A stretch of 64,000 nt of DNA from an uncultured Paracoccaceae bacterium. GTDB taxonomy: Bacteria; Pseudomonadota; Alphaproteobacteria; Rhodobacterales; Rhodobacteraceae. Numbering within the stretch: position 1 is the first letter of the stretch; each line of letters begins with the position of its first letter. A program made the translations under genes and the position numbers. Positions 28,628 through 38,430 of this stretch are shown here, one piece after another. The notes beneath the pieces were generated by a model. The model was not told the DNA's origin. It did not search any database and was given only the letters and a program-made list of their open reading frames with translations. The DNA is taken from the NCBI GenBank assembly GCA_913061275.1, contig CAJXSR010000001.1, positions 62,001-126,000 of the forward strand, read 5' to 3'.

Positions 28628-29958
28628 GATCTATAGTCAGCGTTGATTGTTATATATTGGTGGGTCAAATCACACGTCCAAACGGTTGCCAAACCTGGCC
28701 CAACGCCCACATCAACTGAAATAGAAAGCTCTGCGTTTTTCATATATGAAACACCTGCACTTTCTGTGTAGTTTGGTGAAACCCAGCCGTTTTCGGCAAC
28801 CAGAATATCGCCAAAATAAATCGTCATCTTATCTCGATCCGCATGTTCACCTGATTTACCAACAGCCATAACAACGCGGCCCCAATTCGGATCTTCGCCT
28901 GCAAGGGCAGTTTTTACCAACGGTGAATTCGCAACCGACAAGGCAATCGTGCGCGCTGACATATTTGATGCAGCACCTGTCACATTTATGGCCACAAACT
29001 TCGTCGCACCCTCACCGTCTTTTACAACCAGATGCGCCAGTTCCCGCATCACATCCCCCAAAGCTGCTGCAAAAGCTTTGCCCTGTGTGCTTGATGCATC
29101 TGTTATTTTAGACCCACCGTTTTGACCTGTCGCAATGACCATTACACTATCAGAGGTCGATGTATCACTATCCACGGTTATCGCGTTAAACGACCGTTCA
29201 TTCAAATCAGATAGCATCGTTTGCAACACGGATTGTTCTACAGTTGCGTCTGTAAATATATACACCAACATTGTCGCCATATCGGGCGCAATCATGCCAG
29301 AGCCTTTGGCAATACCTGCAATATGTGTTGTTTTACCGTCTAAAACCACACTAGCGGATGCACCTTTTTCAAATGTATCAGTAGTCATGATTGCACCAGC
29401 GGCAGCTTTGATTTTATCTTTTGATAAAGTCGCGTTTAATTGGCTGATCTGGGCCACGATACGGTCATGTGGTAAAGGTTCACCAATAACGCCTGTAGAA
29501 GCAGTGAAAACACAGTCTGTTGCCGTGCCAACCTGCTTAGAAACGGCTGTACAAATTGCCTGAACCGAGCCATCGCCCTTTGCGCCAGTAAAAGCGTTTG
29601 AATTGCCTGAGTTTACTAAAATAGCAACAGGCATATCCGTAGGAAGGGGCTTCTTCAGCTTGTTCTGGCAGTCCAAAACTGGTGCAGAACGTGTAGATGA
29701 ACGGGTAAACACCCCTGCCACAGTGCTGCCAGCTATTGCTTTTGCCAACATCACATCATCGCGCCCTGCATATTTTACACCCGCCTGAGCGGTCGAAAAC
29801 TCAACGCCCTGAATAACGGGTAAATTAGGAAACCCCCCAGACGGGGCCAGCGGTGAAATTTCTGGCGCACTCTGGGATGTTTCAAATCCTTTTAGTTCTT
29901 TTTTTAACTTAGAGACTTTTTTCTTCAGCTTTTTTAATTTGGCTTTTTTCCCGCCCAT
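28624..29958 (-). CDS. argJ: Bifunctional ornithine acetyltransferase / N-acetylglutamate synthase
   Basis: A 444-residue ArgJ that recycles the acetyl group in arginine synthesis. The self-cleavage site is KGSGMIAPDMATML, with the nucleophilic threonine near residue 228, and the C-terminal half carries GEDPNWGRVVMAVG. Compared with the usual length of a little over 400, it has about 30 extra N-terminal residues, extremely lysine-rich and helical (MGGKKAKLKKLKKKVSKLKK), before the normal opening SPLAPSGGFPNLP. The start is supported by GGAG 8 bases upstream. Transcribed behind the parvulin gene and ahead of mutT. Confidence 0.94.
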   Translation of the reverse strand: MGGKKAKLKKLKKKVSKLKKELKGFETSQSAPEISPLAPSGGFPNLPVIQGVEFSTAQAGVKYAGRDDVMLAKAIAGSTVAGVFTRSSTRSAPVLDCQNKLKKPLPTDMPVAILVNSGNSNAFTGAKGDGSVQAICTAVSKQVGTATDCVFTASTGVIGEPLPHDRIVAQISQLNATLSKDKIKAAAGAIMTTDTFEKGASASVVLDGKTTHIAGIAKGSGMIAPDMATMLVYIFTDATVEQSVLQTMLSDLNERSFNAITVDSDTSTSDSVMVIATGQNGGSKITDASSTQGKAFAAALGDVMRELAHLVVKDGEGATKFVAINVTGAASNMSARTIALSVANSPLVKTALAGEDPNWGRVVMAVGKSGEHADRDKMTIYFGDILVAENGWVSPNYTESAGVSYMKNAELSISVDVGVGPGLATVWTCDLTHQYITINADYRS

Positions 29959-29972
29959 TTTATTTCTCCAAG

Positions 29973-30818
29973 TTAGTTTTTAAGCAATTCAAAATTCTTA
30001 ACTACTGAAGGATCAATTTCCTGCTCTGAATATACTATGCCACCTGCGGCTTCCAGTGTTGCAAGGCGTTCTTGCAAGGTAGATTGCCGTAACGCATCTT
30101 CTACTTCTGTTTGCACCGCTTCCAGTTCAGGTGCAGGTTTAGTACGCTTTGCATCCAACTTAATCACATGCCAGCCAAACTGAGTTTTTACAGGATCAGA
30201 AACTTGGCCCTCTTCCAGATTAATCATAGCCGTTTCAAAAGCGGGAACGAACTGCCCCGTACCGGCCCAACCCAGGTTTCCACCACTTGCACCTGATGGC
30301 CCTGTAGATTTTTCTTTGGCCAAATCAGCAAAATTACCGCCATCTTCTAAAAGTTTGATAAGAGCTATGGCTTCAGCCTCTGTTTCAACCAAAATATGGC
30401 TGGCATTGTATTCTGAAACTGGCTCTACGTTTGAATACAATTCTTTATATTTAGCCACTATCGCATCTTCGGTTAGTGCCGAATCATATATTCCCTGAAT
30501 TGCTTCTTCTGCAAAAAGTGATCTTTTTTCATTATCCAATGCCAGCTTCAGCTCATCAGTTTTTTGTTTTATCAAACTGCTTAACAATTCCTGCTGTACC
30601 AGTTGTTCAACAATTCCCTTGTACAATGCAGCGCTTTCAATATTTGCATATTGTTCAGGCAGACGACTGGATAATGACAAAACATGGCCCAACGTTATTG
30701 AAACGCCGTTAACAGTCGCAATAACCGTATCTTTTGTTGGGGCTTCTTGTGAAAATGCTGATGTGGAAAGCAATAAAGCAAATGCTGCCGTTGAAAGTAA
30801 TTTACGTGTGATCTTCAT
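29973..30818 (-). CDS. Exported parvulin-type peptidyl-prolyl cis-trans isomerase
   Basis: About 281 residues: signal peptide (MKITRKLLSTAAFALLLSTSAFSQ), a SurA-N-like helical region, and a parvulin domain at about residues 125-225 (ASHILVETEAEAIALIKLLEDGGNFADLAKE, GGNLGWAGTGQFVPAFE, KTQFGWHVIKL). A periplasmic folding helper for secreted proteins. I start it at ATG 30818 because GGAG precedes it and the signal peptide begins there; an upstream ATG (30860) would add a non-signal extension. Divergent from secA, upstream of argJ by 14 bases. Confidence 0.9.
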   Translation of the reverse strand: MKITRKLLSTAAFALLLSTSAFSQEAPTKDTVIATVNGVSITLGHVLSLSSRLPEQYANIESAALYKGIVEQLVQQELLSSLIKQKTDELKLALDNEKRSLFAEEAIQGIYDSALTEDAIVAKYKELYSNVEPVSEYNASHILVETEAEAIALIKLLEDGGNFADLAKEKSTGPSGASGGNLGWAGTGQFVPAFETAMINLEEGQVSDPVKTQFGWHVIKLDAKRTKPAPELEAVQTEVEDALRQSTLQERLATLEAAGGIVYSEQEIDPSVVKNFELLKN

Positions 30819-31068
30819 TCTTATTCTCCGCGGTAAGCCCCTTTTGGCAACATAATTCAAACAATTATGCCGACCAATTACAGAGCCAAAGTTGACACTT
30901 ACTAAACACCCGCTTACATGCCTTATTGGCGCATGTAGCTTGACGCTGTTCAGTTTAGTTCTTCTTAGGCTTTCATTTAAGGGCCGACAAGCTATCTGAA
31001 CATAAGTAAGTAAAAATTCGCTTCAAAAAATGCCGCAGTAAAGTGGTTGTGAATAAATCGGAGTTGTC
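30819..31068. promoter_or_regulatory. Divergent promoter region, parvulin gene / secA
   Basis: A 250-base gene-free stretch that must hold promoters for both genes. I see TTGACA at 30892-30897 and CTTGACG near 30940 as possible -35 boxes for secA, but no convincing -10 at proper spacing. No coding signature like secM. Confidence 0.35.
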
Positions 31069-33855
31069 ATGCTGGGCATGAATGTAATAACCAAAAAGAT
31101 CTTTGGTTCACCAAATGACCGCAAAATTAAAGCGGTAAAACCACTGGTTCAAAAGATCAACGATCTTGAAGCGGAATTTGAAGCGCTAAGCGATGAGCAG
31201 ATCAAAGCTAAAACGGAAGAATTCAAAACCCGTGTAGCGAATGGCGAAACATTGGATGCGTTGCTGCCAGAGGCATTTGCCAACGTTCGTGAAGCTGCAA
31301 AGCGCACATTAGGTCTGCGTGCATTTGATACGCAACTTATGGGCGGTATTTTTCTACATCAGGGTAACATTTCTGAAATGAAAACAGGCGAGGGTAAAAC
31401 CCTTGTGGCAACTCTGCCAGTTTACCTTAACGCTTTAACAGGGCGCAGCGTACATGTTGTGACCGTGAATGATTATCTGGCACGGCGCGATGCAGAATGG
31501 ATGTCGCAAGTTTATAGTTTTCTAGGATTGACCACAGGTGTGATCGTTCCTGACATGGATCAAGAAGATAAACTGGAAGCATATCGTGCAGATGTTGCAT
31601 ATGCGACCAACAACGAATTAGGCTTCGATTATCTGCGCGATAATATGCAAAGTGATATTACGCAGGTCGCCCAGCGCGATCATTATTTTGCGATCGTGGA
31701 TGAAGTAGACTCAATTCTAATCGATGAGGCCCGCACACCCCTTATTATTTCTGGGCCAGCAGATGATCGATCTGAACTTTACATAACCACGAACGAATTA
31801 GTTCCTGAATTAACTGAAGTGCATTACGATCTAGATGAAAAAAGCCGCTCGGCAAATTTAACCGAAGAAGGCAATGAATTTGTCGAAAAGCGCTTTCAGG
31901 AAATGGGTATACTCGAAGAAACCGCATCGCTTTATGACCCAGAAAGCACCACGCTTGTTCACCATATAAACCAAGCATTACGTGCCCATGTTTTATTTAC
32001 GCGTGAAAAAGATTATATTGTTCGCGATGGGCAAGTGATGTTGATCGACGAATTTACCGGCCGCATGATGAAAGGCCGCCGTCTGTCTGAAGGCTTGCAC
32101 CAAGCGATTGAAGCCAAAGAAGGCGTGGATATTCAACCAGAAAACGTCACATTGGCATCCGTGACATTCCAAAACTATTTCCGCCTATATGAAAAGCTTG
32201 GTGGTATGACTGGTACAGCCCTTACCGAAGCTGATGAATTTTCTGAAATTTATGGGCTTGGCGTTGTAGAAGTTCCCACCAACCAGCCTATTGCACGCGT
32301 TGATGAACATGATGCGATTTATAAAACCGCTACAGAAAAATACAAAGCAGTTACAGAAGAAATTGCTTTGTCATATTCCAGCGGGCAACCAGTTTTGGTT
32401 GGCACAACATCCATTGAAAAGTCTGAAATGCTTTCTGGCCTTTTGAAAAATACCAGTTTCTTGAAAGAGATTGCCGCATCCATTCGCGTTCGCGCGGAAA
32501 AGTTCAAAAAAGCAGATGAAAAAGCGGTTGAGCTTAAAAAAGCGGATCAGGTAGATGCTTTGGCAAATCTAAAAGACGGTGTGCCCCATAATGTTTTGAA
32601 TGCGCGTTTTCACGAACAAGAAGCCTCTATCGTTGCCAATGCAGGGGTTGTTAGTGCCGTCACGATTGCAACAAATATGGCCGGTCGGGGAACTGATATT
32701 CAATTAGGCGGTAACTTTGAAATGCGCCTTGCCGAAGCATTAGAAGATGCGGGTGAAAAGGCGGATGAAGATAAGATCCGGGCCGAGCTAACAGCGGAAA
32801 TCGCTGAAAATAAAGCACGCGTAATCGCGGCGGGTGGCCTGTTTGTTCTGGCAACAGAACGCCATGAAAGCAGACGCATTGATAACCAGTTGCGTGGCCG
32901 TTCAGGCCGTCAGGGTGATCCAGGCCGTTCTGCTTTCTTTTTGTCTTTAGAAGATGACCTTATGCGCATTTTCGGTTCTGAACGTCTGGAAAAAGTTTTA
33001 AGCACATTAGGGATGGAAGAGGGCGAAAGCATCGTTCACCCTTGGGTTAACAAATCATTGGAACGCGCACAGGCCAAGGTTGAAGGGCGCAACTTTGATA
33101 TTCGCAAACAGCTGCTAAAATTCGATGACGTTATGAACGATCAGCGTAAAGCCATTTTTGGGCAGCGCCGTGAAATCATGGAAGGCGATGATCTGTCCGA
33201 TGTGGCCAAAGACATGCGCGATCAGGTTATTGACGATCTTGTAGATCAAGCCATTCCCGAAAAATCTTATGCCGAGCAGTGGGATTTGGAAGGGCTGGAC
33301 CTTGCAACAAAAGAATTGCTGGGCATGGATTTGCCGTTAAAAGGATGGGCCGAAGAAGAAGGCACCGATGATGAAGACATCCGTGAACATATGTATAAAG
33401 CGGGTGATGCCTTTGCTGAACAAAAAGAACAGCAATTCGGGCCTGAAGATATGCGCACAATCGAAAAGCAAATTTTACTGCAAACAATAGACGGAAAATG
33501 GCGCGAACACCTTATTACGCTGGAACATTTGCGGTCCGTGGTTGGCTTTCGCGGCTATGCCCAACGCGATCCACTTAACGAGTATAAAACCGAAGGGTTT
33601 GAACTGTTTGAAAAGCTTTTGGATGGCCTGCGTATTGAGGTTACCAAACAATTGGCACGGACCAGAAAGCCTACCGAAGAAGAACTGCGTGAAATGCAGG
33701 CACAAATGCAAGCTGCTGGAATGCCAGCCCCTACAGAAGATGCAATCGACGGGTTTGATGAAAAAGACAAAAAGACTTGGGGAAAACCATCTAGAAACGA
33801 TCAATGCCCTTGTGGTTCAGGTGAAAAGTTCAAACACTGTCACGGTAAATTATAA
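31069..33855 (+). CDS. secA: Preprotein translocase ATPase SecA
   Basis: A 928-residue SecA, the motor that pushes unfolded preproteins through SecYEG. Seen are the Walker A region [16 protein letters not shown] near residue 105, [19 protein letters not shown] near 210, [13 protein letters not shown] near 445, the second nucleotide domain [11 protein letters not shown] and [15 protein letters not shown], and the C-terminal zinc-binding tail [18 protein letters not shown] start with CGGAG. No frameshift or missing motif. Confidence 0.97.
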   Translation: MLGMNVITKKIFGSPNDRKIKAVKPLVQKINDLEAEFEALSDEQIKAKTEEFKTRVANGETLDALLPEAFANVREAAKRTLGLRAFDTQLMGGIFLHQGNISEMKTGEGKTLVATLPVYLNALTGRSVHVVTVNDYLARRDAEWMSQVYSFLGLTTGVIVPDMDQEDKLEAYRADVAYATNNELGFDYLRDNMQSDITQVAQRDHYFAIVDEVDSILIDEARTPLIISGPADDRSELYITTNELVPELTEVHYDLDEKSRSANLTEEGNEFVEKRFQEMGILEETASLYDPESTTLVHHINQALRAHVLFTREKDYIVRDGQVMLIDEFTGRMMKGRRLSEGLHQAIEAKEGVDIQPENVTLASVTFQNYFRLYEKLGGMTGTALTEADEFSEIYGLGVVEVPTNQPIARVDEHDAIYKTATEKYKAVTEEIALSYSSGQPVLVGTTSIEKSEMLSGLLKNTSFLKEIAASIRVRAEKFKKADEKAVELKKADQVDALANLKDGVPHNVLNARFHEQEASIVANAGVVSAVTIATNMAGRGTDIQLGGNFEMRLAEALEDAGEKADEDKIRAELTAEIAENKARVIAAGGLFVLATERHESRRIDNQLRGRSGRQGDPGRSAFFLSLEDDLMRIFGSERLEKVLSTLGMEEGESIVHPWVNKSLERAQAKVEGRNFDIRKQLLKFDDVMNDQRKAIFGQRREIMEGDDLSDVAKDMRDQVIDDLVDQAIPEKSYAEQWDLEGLDLATKELLGMDLPLKGWAEEEGTDDEDIREHMYKAGDAFAEQKEQQFGPEDMRTIEKQILLQTIDGKWREHLITLEHLRSVVGFRGYAQRDPLNEYKTEGFELFEKLLDGLRIEVTKQLARTRKPTEEELREMQAQMQAAGMPAPTEDAIDGFDEKDKKTWGKPSRNDQCPCGSGEKFKHCHGKL

Positions 33856-33927
33856 GTGAATTGTGGCATAACATTCTGAAAATGATCATAAATTAGACAG
33901 TTTTACGAATATAATGCACTGTATATC

Positions 33928-34392
33928 TTGTGGAAATGTGCAGTGCGTTTATTTATCATCATCACCAGTTTAGTAATCTTTACGAACGCTGTCAGCCTAT
34001 CGGGCAACATTGCTGCGGCTTTTGCTGGTGCGTCATTTCTATCCTACAGTGATAAACTAGTACCTTTAAGCAGCAATCAAACCATATCGGCAGGCCAGCA
34101 TACCTCAAAGGTTAACTCTGCAAATTTTAACCCAGTGGCAATAGATTGCAAATTAGATTTAACCACAACATCTTTACAAGGATTACGTGTTTTATTGCAC
34201 ATCACGGCCCCCTGTCACACGGATAAGCACGTAACCATTACCCATTCAAGTTTACGATTTAATGAGATTTTAAACCATGAGGGTGTTCTTAAAATTACCA
34301 TTCCCGTTTTATCTAACCCAGCAAAAATAATTGTTTCTTTGGCTGATGGCACCGTAAAAGAAATATCTGCATCCGCCTATAAAGTGCGGTAA
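33928..34392 (+). CDS. Small exported or membrane-anchored protein of unknown function
   Basis: About 154 residues. A hydrophobic N-terminal segment (VRLFIIITSLVIFTNAVSL) looks like a signal peptide, followed by a beta-rich domain with two cysteines (IDCKLDLTT ... ITAPCHTDKHV) that could form a disulfide. The start is uncertain: TTG 33928 or GTG 33943, neither with a strong ribosome site. It lies 72 bases after secA and about 100 before the OmpA-fusion gene, all on the same strand; both following genes are cell-envelope proteins of unknown role. Confidence 0.55.
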   Translation: MWKCAVRLFIIITSLVIFTNAVSLSGNIAAAFAGASFLSYSDKLVPLSSNQTISAGQHTSKVNSANFNPVAIDCKLDLTTTSLQGLRVLLHITAPCHTDKHVTITHSSLRFNEILNHEGVLKITIPVLSNPAKIIVSLADGTVKEISASAYKVR

Positions 34393-34495
34393 ATTTATAT
34401 TCTCTGCGAAATTATGCTACTGATATAAACTATTCTATTGAAAAACCTGTTCAGGAACCCGATTGTGGCACAACGAAACAAATTGGCGATTTCAA

Positions 34496-36019
34496 ATGTC
34501 CAGATTTAAACTGATATTCCTTTCCTTGGCCCTTTCAATCACGGCTATTTCCGCGTGGGCAGGGCAAATTACTTTAAAATCCACCACAAGTACTGTCGAA
34601 TTGGTAGGCGACCTAAAAAGTTTTGATAATGGCATATACATAATTGAAACCGAACTAGGTGAATTAGAAGTCGACGCCAGAACCGTTACATGTAGCGGCG
34701 CATCATGCCCAAAGGTACAATCCTTATCGTCAAAGATTTCCATATTGGGTGAACAAGATCTACTAAATCAACTGCTTATTCCTTTACTTGAAAGTTACAG
34801 TTTTTCTTTGGATGCAAACGTTGAAACAAAAACAATAAATAAAACCCAATCCACGATCAAAGTTATCAATCAAGGTGGACAGGAATACGCCAGTATAAAT
34901 GTTCAATCCAAATCGCATAAAAAATTGAATGACCAAGCTACGAATGCAAAAGACACCTTGGTAATAACCAGCAGCACATTGGAAATGCTTGCCGCAAGTG
35001 CAAAAGATGGTGGTGTAACGCCTCTGGCAGCTGATGCTTTAATTGCAATCACATCTGATACAAACTCTGTGAAAACAATTTCTTTAAGCGCTTTACAGGA
35101 CATCCTTTCTGGCAAAATATCAAACTGGAAAGATATTGGCGGCCCAGATATAAGTATTAACCTTTATCTGCCGAAAGACGCTTCCGCTTTGCAATCCATA
35201 GCTAAGGAAATGGGTTATGAGGCAAGTAAGTTTGCCAAATCTCAGCAATTTGATAGCCTTAAAGAGCTTTCTATGGCTGCAGCAAGTGACCCTTATGGTT
35301 TGGGGTTTACGAATTATTCCAATTTGCATAACGCAAATGCATTGGCAATTTCAGGCGGGTGTGGTGCTTATATAAAACCATCAACATTCAACATTTTATC
35401 AGGCAGCTACCCAATAGCATATTACCATTACTTAAAGACAAGCTCTGAAGCGACCCCAATTTTTGCACGTGAATTTTTAACATACCTTGAAAGTTCGCAA
35501 GCAAAAGACGCTATAAATCAGTTGGGCTATCCTAGCCTTTCAGTATTTGAAAGCGACCTAGACGATCAAGGAAACCGCATTGCTTATGGCCTACTGGCCA
35601 CATCCAAAACTGTGCCTGTTACAGAATATCGCGCTATGATGAATGTCCTTATTGGTGCAAGGCAACTTTCAACTGTACTGCGCTTCAAGGCGGGTAGTCT
35701 TGATCTGGATGTGCAATCATCTGCTGCACTAGAGGCCTTGGTTTCAGAACTGTTTTTGGGAAACTATGCAGACCAAACCCTGTTAATTCTTGGCTTTACC
35801 GATGCTGATGGCAGTACTGGTGAGAATAAGCGCAACTCAAAAGCAGCGGCTAAGCTTATTTCTAGGTACATCAAAGATGCCGACAGTGGTAATCAACTTA
35901 TGGATTTGCAAATTAATGCACAGGGCTTTGGTGAAGCTTCCCCCCTTGTTTGTGAAGATACTCCATTGGGTGCTGCCACAAATAATCGTGTAGAAATTTG
36001 GGTTAAAGATAAAAACTAA
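34496..36019 (+). CDS. Periplasmic phosphate-binding-like domain fused to OmpA-family domain
   Basis: About 507 residues: signal peptide (MSRFKLIFLSLALSITAISAWA), a short beta domain (residues 23-85), a PstS-like periplasmic-binding domain (about 90-365; ALQDILSGKISNWKDIGGPD is the PstS-like LSxIFxGxIxxWxDxGG element), and an OmpA-like peptidoglycan-binding domain (about 400-505; LILGFTDADGSTGENKRNSKAAA, QGFGEASPLVCED, NNRVEIWV). Start ATG 34496 fits the signal peptide; a TTG at 34463 has AGGA nearby and would add 11 residues. It could tether a ligand-binding sensor to the cell wall. The ligand is unknown. Confidence 0.8.
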   Translation: MSRFKLIFLSLALSITAISAWAGQITLKSTTSTVELVGDLKSFDNGIYIIETELGELEVDARTVTCSGASCPKVQSLSSKISILGEQDLLNQLLIPLLESYSFSLDANVETKTINKTQSTIKVINQGGQEYASINVQSKSHKKLNDQATNAKDTLVITSSTLEMLAASAKDGGVTPLAADALIAITSDTNSVKTISLSALQDILSGKISNWKDIGGPDISINLYLPKDASALQSIAKEMGYEASKFAKSQQFDSLKELSMAAASDPYGLGFTNYSNLHNANALAISGGCGAYIKPSTFNILSGSYPIAYYHYLKTSSEATPIFAREFLTYLESSQAKDAINQLGYPSLSVFESDLDDQGNRIAYGLLATSKTVPVTEYRAMMNVLIGARQLSTVLRFKAGSLDLDVQSSAALEALVSELFLGNYADQTLLILGFTDADGSTGENKRNSKAAAKLISRYIKDADSGNQLMDLQINAQGFGEASPLVCEDTPLGAATNNRVEIWVKDKN

Positions 36020-36771
36020 ATATCCCCTTGGGACTTTAAGCTAACCTCGCCTGTCTTTCCAATAATTACATGATCGTGAACCGTGATAGAAAGCGCATGA
36101 AGCGCATCTATGATTTCATGGGTTACAGTAATATCCGCATCAGACGGCGTTGGATCACCACTAGGATGGTTGTGCACAAGTATAATCGCACTTGCATCCA
36201 ACTCTAGCGCACGTTTGGCAACTTGGCGTGGGTAAACTGGCACATGATTGACAATACCCGATTGCAAGCATTCATCTGCAATAAGCACATTTTTACTATC
36301 CAGAAACAGCACCCGAAACTGCTCATACTTCAAATGCGCCATCTTTGAGCGGCAATAGTTAATCAACTGATCCCATGCAGTTAGAACATCTTTATCAAGC
36401 ACTTGCCGTTGCGCCATTTTATGTGCGGCTGCCTGAACTACTTTCAGTTCATTTACAACCGCTTGGCCAATCCCCGCGATCTTTTTTAAATCACTTGGCG
36501 GGGCCGCAATAACATTCCCAAAACTACCGAACTGCCGTAATAACAATTTGCAAATCGGCCTAACATCACGGTGTGGTATTGCGCGAAAGATAACCAGCTC
36601 AAGCAATTCAAAATCCGCTATCGCCTGCGGCCCACCATTCAAAAACCGCGCCCTTGCATTTGCCCGGTGCCTGTGTTGTAGCTTTTTAAGATCAACCACA
36701 GAGGCCTGCGACAGGCTAAAACCCAGAATCGCTGCCTCTGCAAATTCAGTATTTCTTAGATTCGTTGCCAT
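36016..36771 (-). CDS. radC: RadC-family (JAB-domain) protein
   Basis: A 251-residue protein with an N-terminal helix-hairpin-helix-type region (LLRQFGSFGNVIAAPPSDLKKIAGIGQAVVNELK) and a JAB/MPN metal-binding domain: E in the first strand, then LVHNHPSGDPTPSDADI with the HxH...D metal ligands. RadC was named for DNA repair, but its biochemical role is not established. The stop overlaps that of the OmpA-fusion gene (convergent). It is downstream of map and sfsA. Confidence 0.9.
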   Translation of the reverse strand: MATNLRNTEFAEAAILGFSLSQASVVDLKKLQHRHRANARARFLNGGPQAIADFELLELVIFRAIPHRDVRPICKLLLRQFGSFGNVIAAPPSDLKKIAGIGQAVVNELKVVQAAAHKMAQRQVLDKDVLTAWDQLINYCRSKMAHLKYEQFRVLFLDSKNVLIADECLQSGIVNHVPVYPRQVAKRALELDASAIILVHNHPSGDPTPSDADITVTHEIIDALHALSITVHDHVIIGKTGEVSLKSQGDI

Positions 36772-36819
36772 ACGGGTATACTTGCCCGTTTTGGTTAACC
36801 AATAGTTTCACCCAAGCAA

Positions 36820-37629
36820 TTAGAATGTTGGGTGAAATAGCCCCTTTGGGGAAAGTGTAAAAATCTCATACCCGTCCGCCGTTACACCTATTGAATGTTC
36901 AAACTGCGCGGTAAGGGACTTATCTTTTGTCACAGCCGTCCAATCATCTGCCAGAATTTTTGTATGTGGTTTACCAAGATTAATCATAGGCTCTATTGTA
37001 AAAAACATACCTTCTTCCAGCACATTTCCTGTACCCCAATTACCATAATGCAATACATTGGGTGGTGCATGAAAAACGCGACCCAACCCATGACCACAAA
37101 AATCACGCACAACAGAACACCGTTGCGCTTCTGCATATCTTTGGATGGCCGCACCAATATCACCAAAAGTGTTGCCCGGTTTGACCTGATCAATACCCAG
37201 CATCAGCGCGTCATGTGTGACTTGTATTAAACGGTCAGCTTTACGCGACAGCTTACCAGCCACATACATCCGCGAATTATCACCAAACCAGCCGTCCAGA
37301 ATACACGTCACGTCTATATTCAAAATGTCGCCGTCTTTTAGCTTTTTATCAGACGGAATACCGTGGCAAACAACATGGTTAATCGAAATACAGCTAGATT
37401 TTGGATACCCACGATAGCCCAATGTCGCCGGCACAGAGTTATTTTCGATCATAAAGTCATGGCAAAGCTGATCCAGATATTCGGTAGTCACACCCGGTTG
37501 CACATATGGCCCAATCATATCCAAAATTTCCGCCGCTAAACGGCCTGCTTTGCGCATCCCTTCAAAGTCTTCCTTTGAATGAATAGTTATGCCGTCTGCA
37601 TTTAGTCTTGGTTGTTTTGCCGTTTCCAA
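36820..37629 (-). CDS. map: Methionine aminopeptidase, type I
   Basis: A 269-residue MetAP removing the initiator methionine from nascent proteins. Metal ligands are seen in context: GDILNIDVTCILDGWFGDNSR (two Asp), GHGLGRVFHAPP (His), FTIEPMI (Glu) and QFEHSIGVT (Glu), with NHVVCHGIPSDKKL upstream. No N-terminal zinc finger, as expected for type Ia. Between sfsA (68 bases) and radC (48 bases), same strand. Confidence 0.96.
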   Translation of the reverse strand: METAKQPRLNADGITIHSKEDFEGMRKAGRLAAEILDMIGPYVQPGVTTEYLDQLCHDFMIENNSVPATLGYRGYPKSSCISINHVVCHGIPSDKKLKDGDILNIDVTCILDGWFGDNSRMYVAGKLSRKADRLIQVTHDALMLGIDQVKPGNTFGDIGAAIQRYAEAQRCSVVRDFCGHGLGRVFHAPPNVLHYGNWGTGNVLEEGMFFTIEPMINLGKPHTKILADDWTAVTKDKSLTAQFEHSIGVTADGYEIFTLSPKGLFHPTF

Positions 37630-37697
37630 AGGGACACTCCATAACCTAAATTTCAGTGCTGAATAATCCTAAACCTTGATACTGACCAGAGTTAAAA

Positions 37698-38390
37698 TCA
37701 TGTAATACTTTTTTCAAGCGAAATACCACCTGTGGTGATTTTGGTGCCATAACACAAAACCTCTACACCTGCGGCTTTAGCTTTTTCAACTGCACGTTGG
37801 TAATTTGGGTCAATATCACCCGCAACCGCAAATTTATTGGCGTCATCACGTTGTACCAAATACAGTAGTATTGCACGATGGCCCTGTTCAACCATATGCG
37901 CCAGCTCTTCCATATGCTTTGTGCCGCGCTTGGTTACACTATCGGGAAACTCTGCCAAACCTGCGCTACGCGAAAGTGTAACGCTTTTTACTTCTAGGTA
38001 ACAATCAGGCTGATCTTCACCAGATAACAAAAAATCAACACGTGAGTTTTCACCGTACTTAACCTCTGGCCGAACATGTGAGTAGCCCAATTTGGCTGCC
38101 AAGCCGTCCTTTAGCGCCTCAGCCACAATCTTATTCGGCAGACTTGTATCCACACCGATCAATGTGCCATTTTCCAACTCTGCCAGCTTCCATGAAAACT
38201 TCAGTTTGCGCTTTGGATCGTCATTTGGCTCCAGCCAAATTTGCAACCCTTCGTACTTCATTCCCAGCATAGAACCGGGGTTTGCGACGTGTGCTGTTAC
38301 TTCACGCCCATCGTTTAGCGTGACGTCAGCCAAAAAACGTTTATATCTACGGATAAGTGTTGCGCGTATAAGGGGTGTATCGAATTTCAT
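37698..38390 (-). CDS. sfsA: SfsA family DNA/RNA nuclease-like protein
   Basis: A 230-residue SfsA protein. Signatures are LIRATLIRRYKRFLADVTL at the start, AHVANPGSMLGM, RVDFLLSG, CYLEVKSVTLSRSAGLAEFPDSVTKRGTKHMEEL and AILLYLVQRDDANKF. Originally described as sugar-fermentation stimulation protein in E. coli; the fold is a restriction-endonuclease-like core (D...ExK in DFLLS ... LEVKS). Divergent from the molybdopterin-domain gene 40 bases away. Confidence 0.93.
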   Translation of the reverse strand: MKFDTPLIRATLIRRYKRFLADVTLNDGREVTAHVANPGSMLGMKYEGLQIWLEPNDDPKRKLKFSWKLAELENGTLIGVDTSLPNKIVAEALKDGLAAKLGYSHVRPEVKYGENSRVDFLLSGEDQPDCYLEVKSVTLSRSAGLAEFPDSVTKRGTKHMEELAHMVEQGHRAILLYLVQRDDANKFAVAGDIDPNYQRAVEKAKAAGVEVLCYGTKITTGGISLEKSIT

Positions 38391-38430
38391 ATTTGATACT
38401 TATGCGCCCGATCAAACAAGGACAAGTCAG

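Noticed and set aside
33856-33927. Terminator after secA
   Set aside because: No stem with a T-run could be found; transcription may continue into the exported-protein gene.
38092-38430. N-terminal extension of the molybdopterin-domain protein by 113 codons
   Set aside because: It lies fully antisense to sfsA, carries no family similarity, and a clear ribosome site (AAGGA) precedes ATG 38431.
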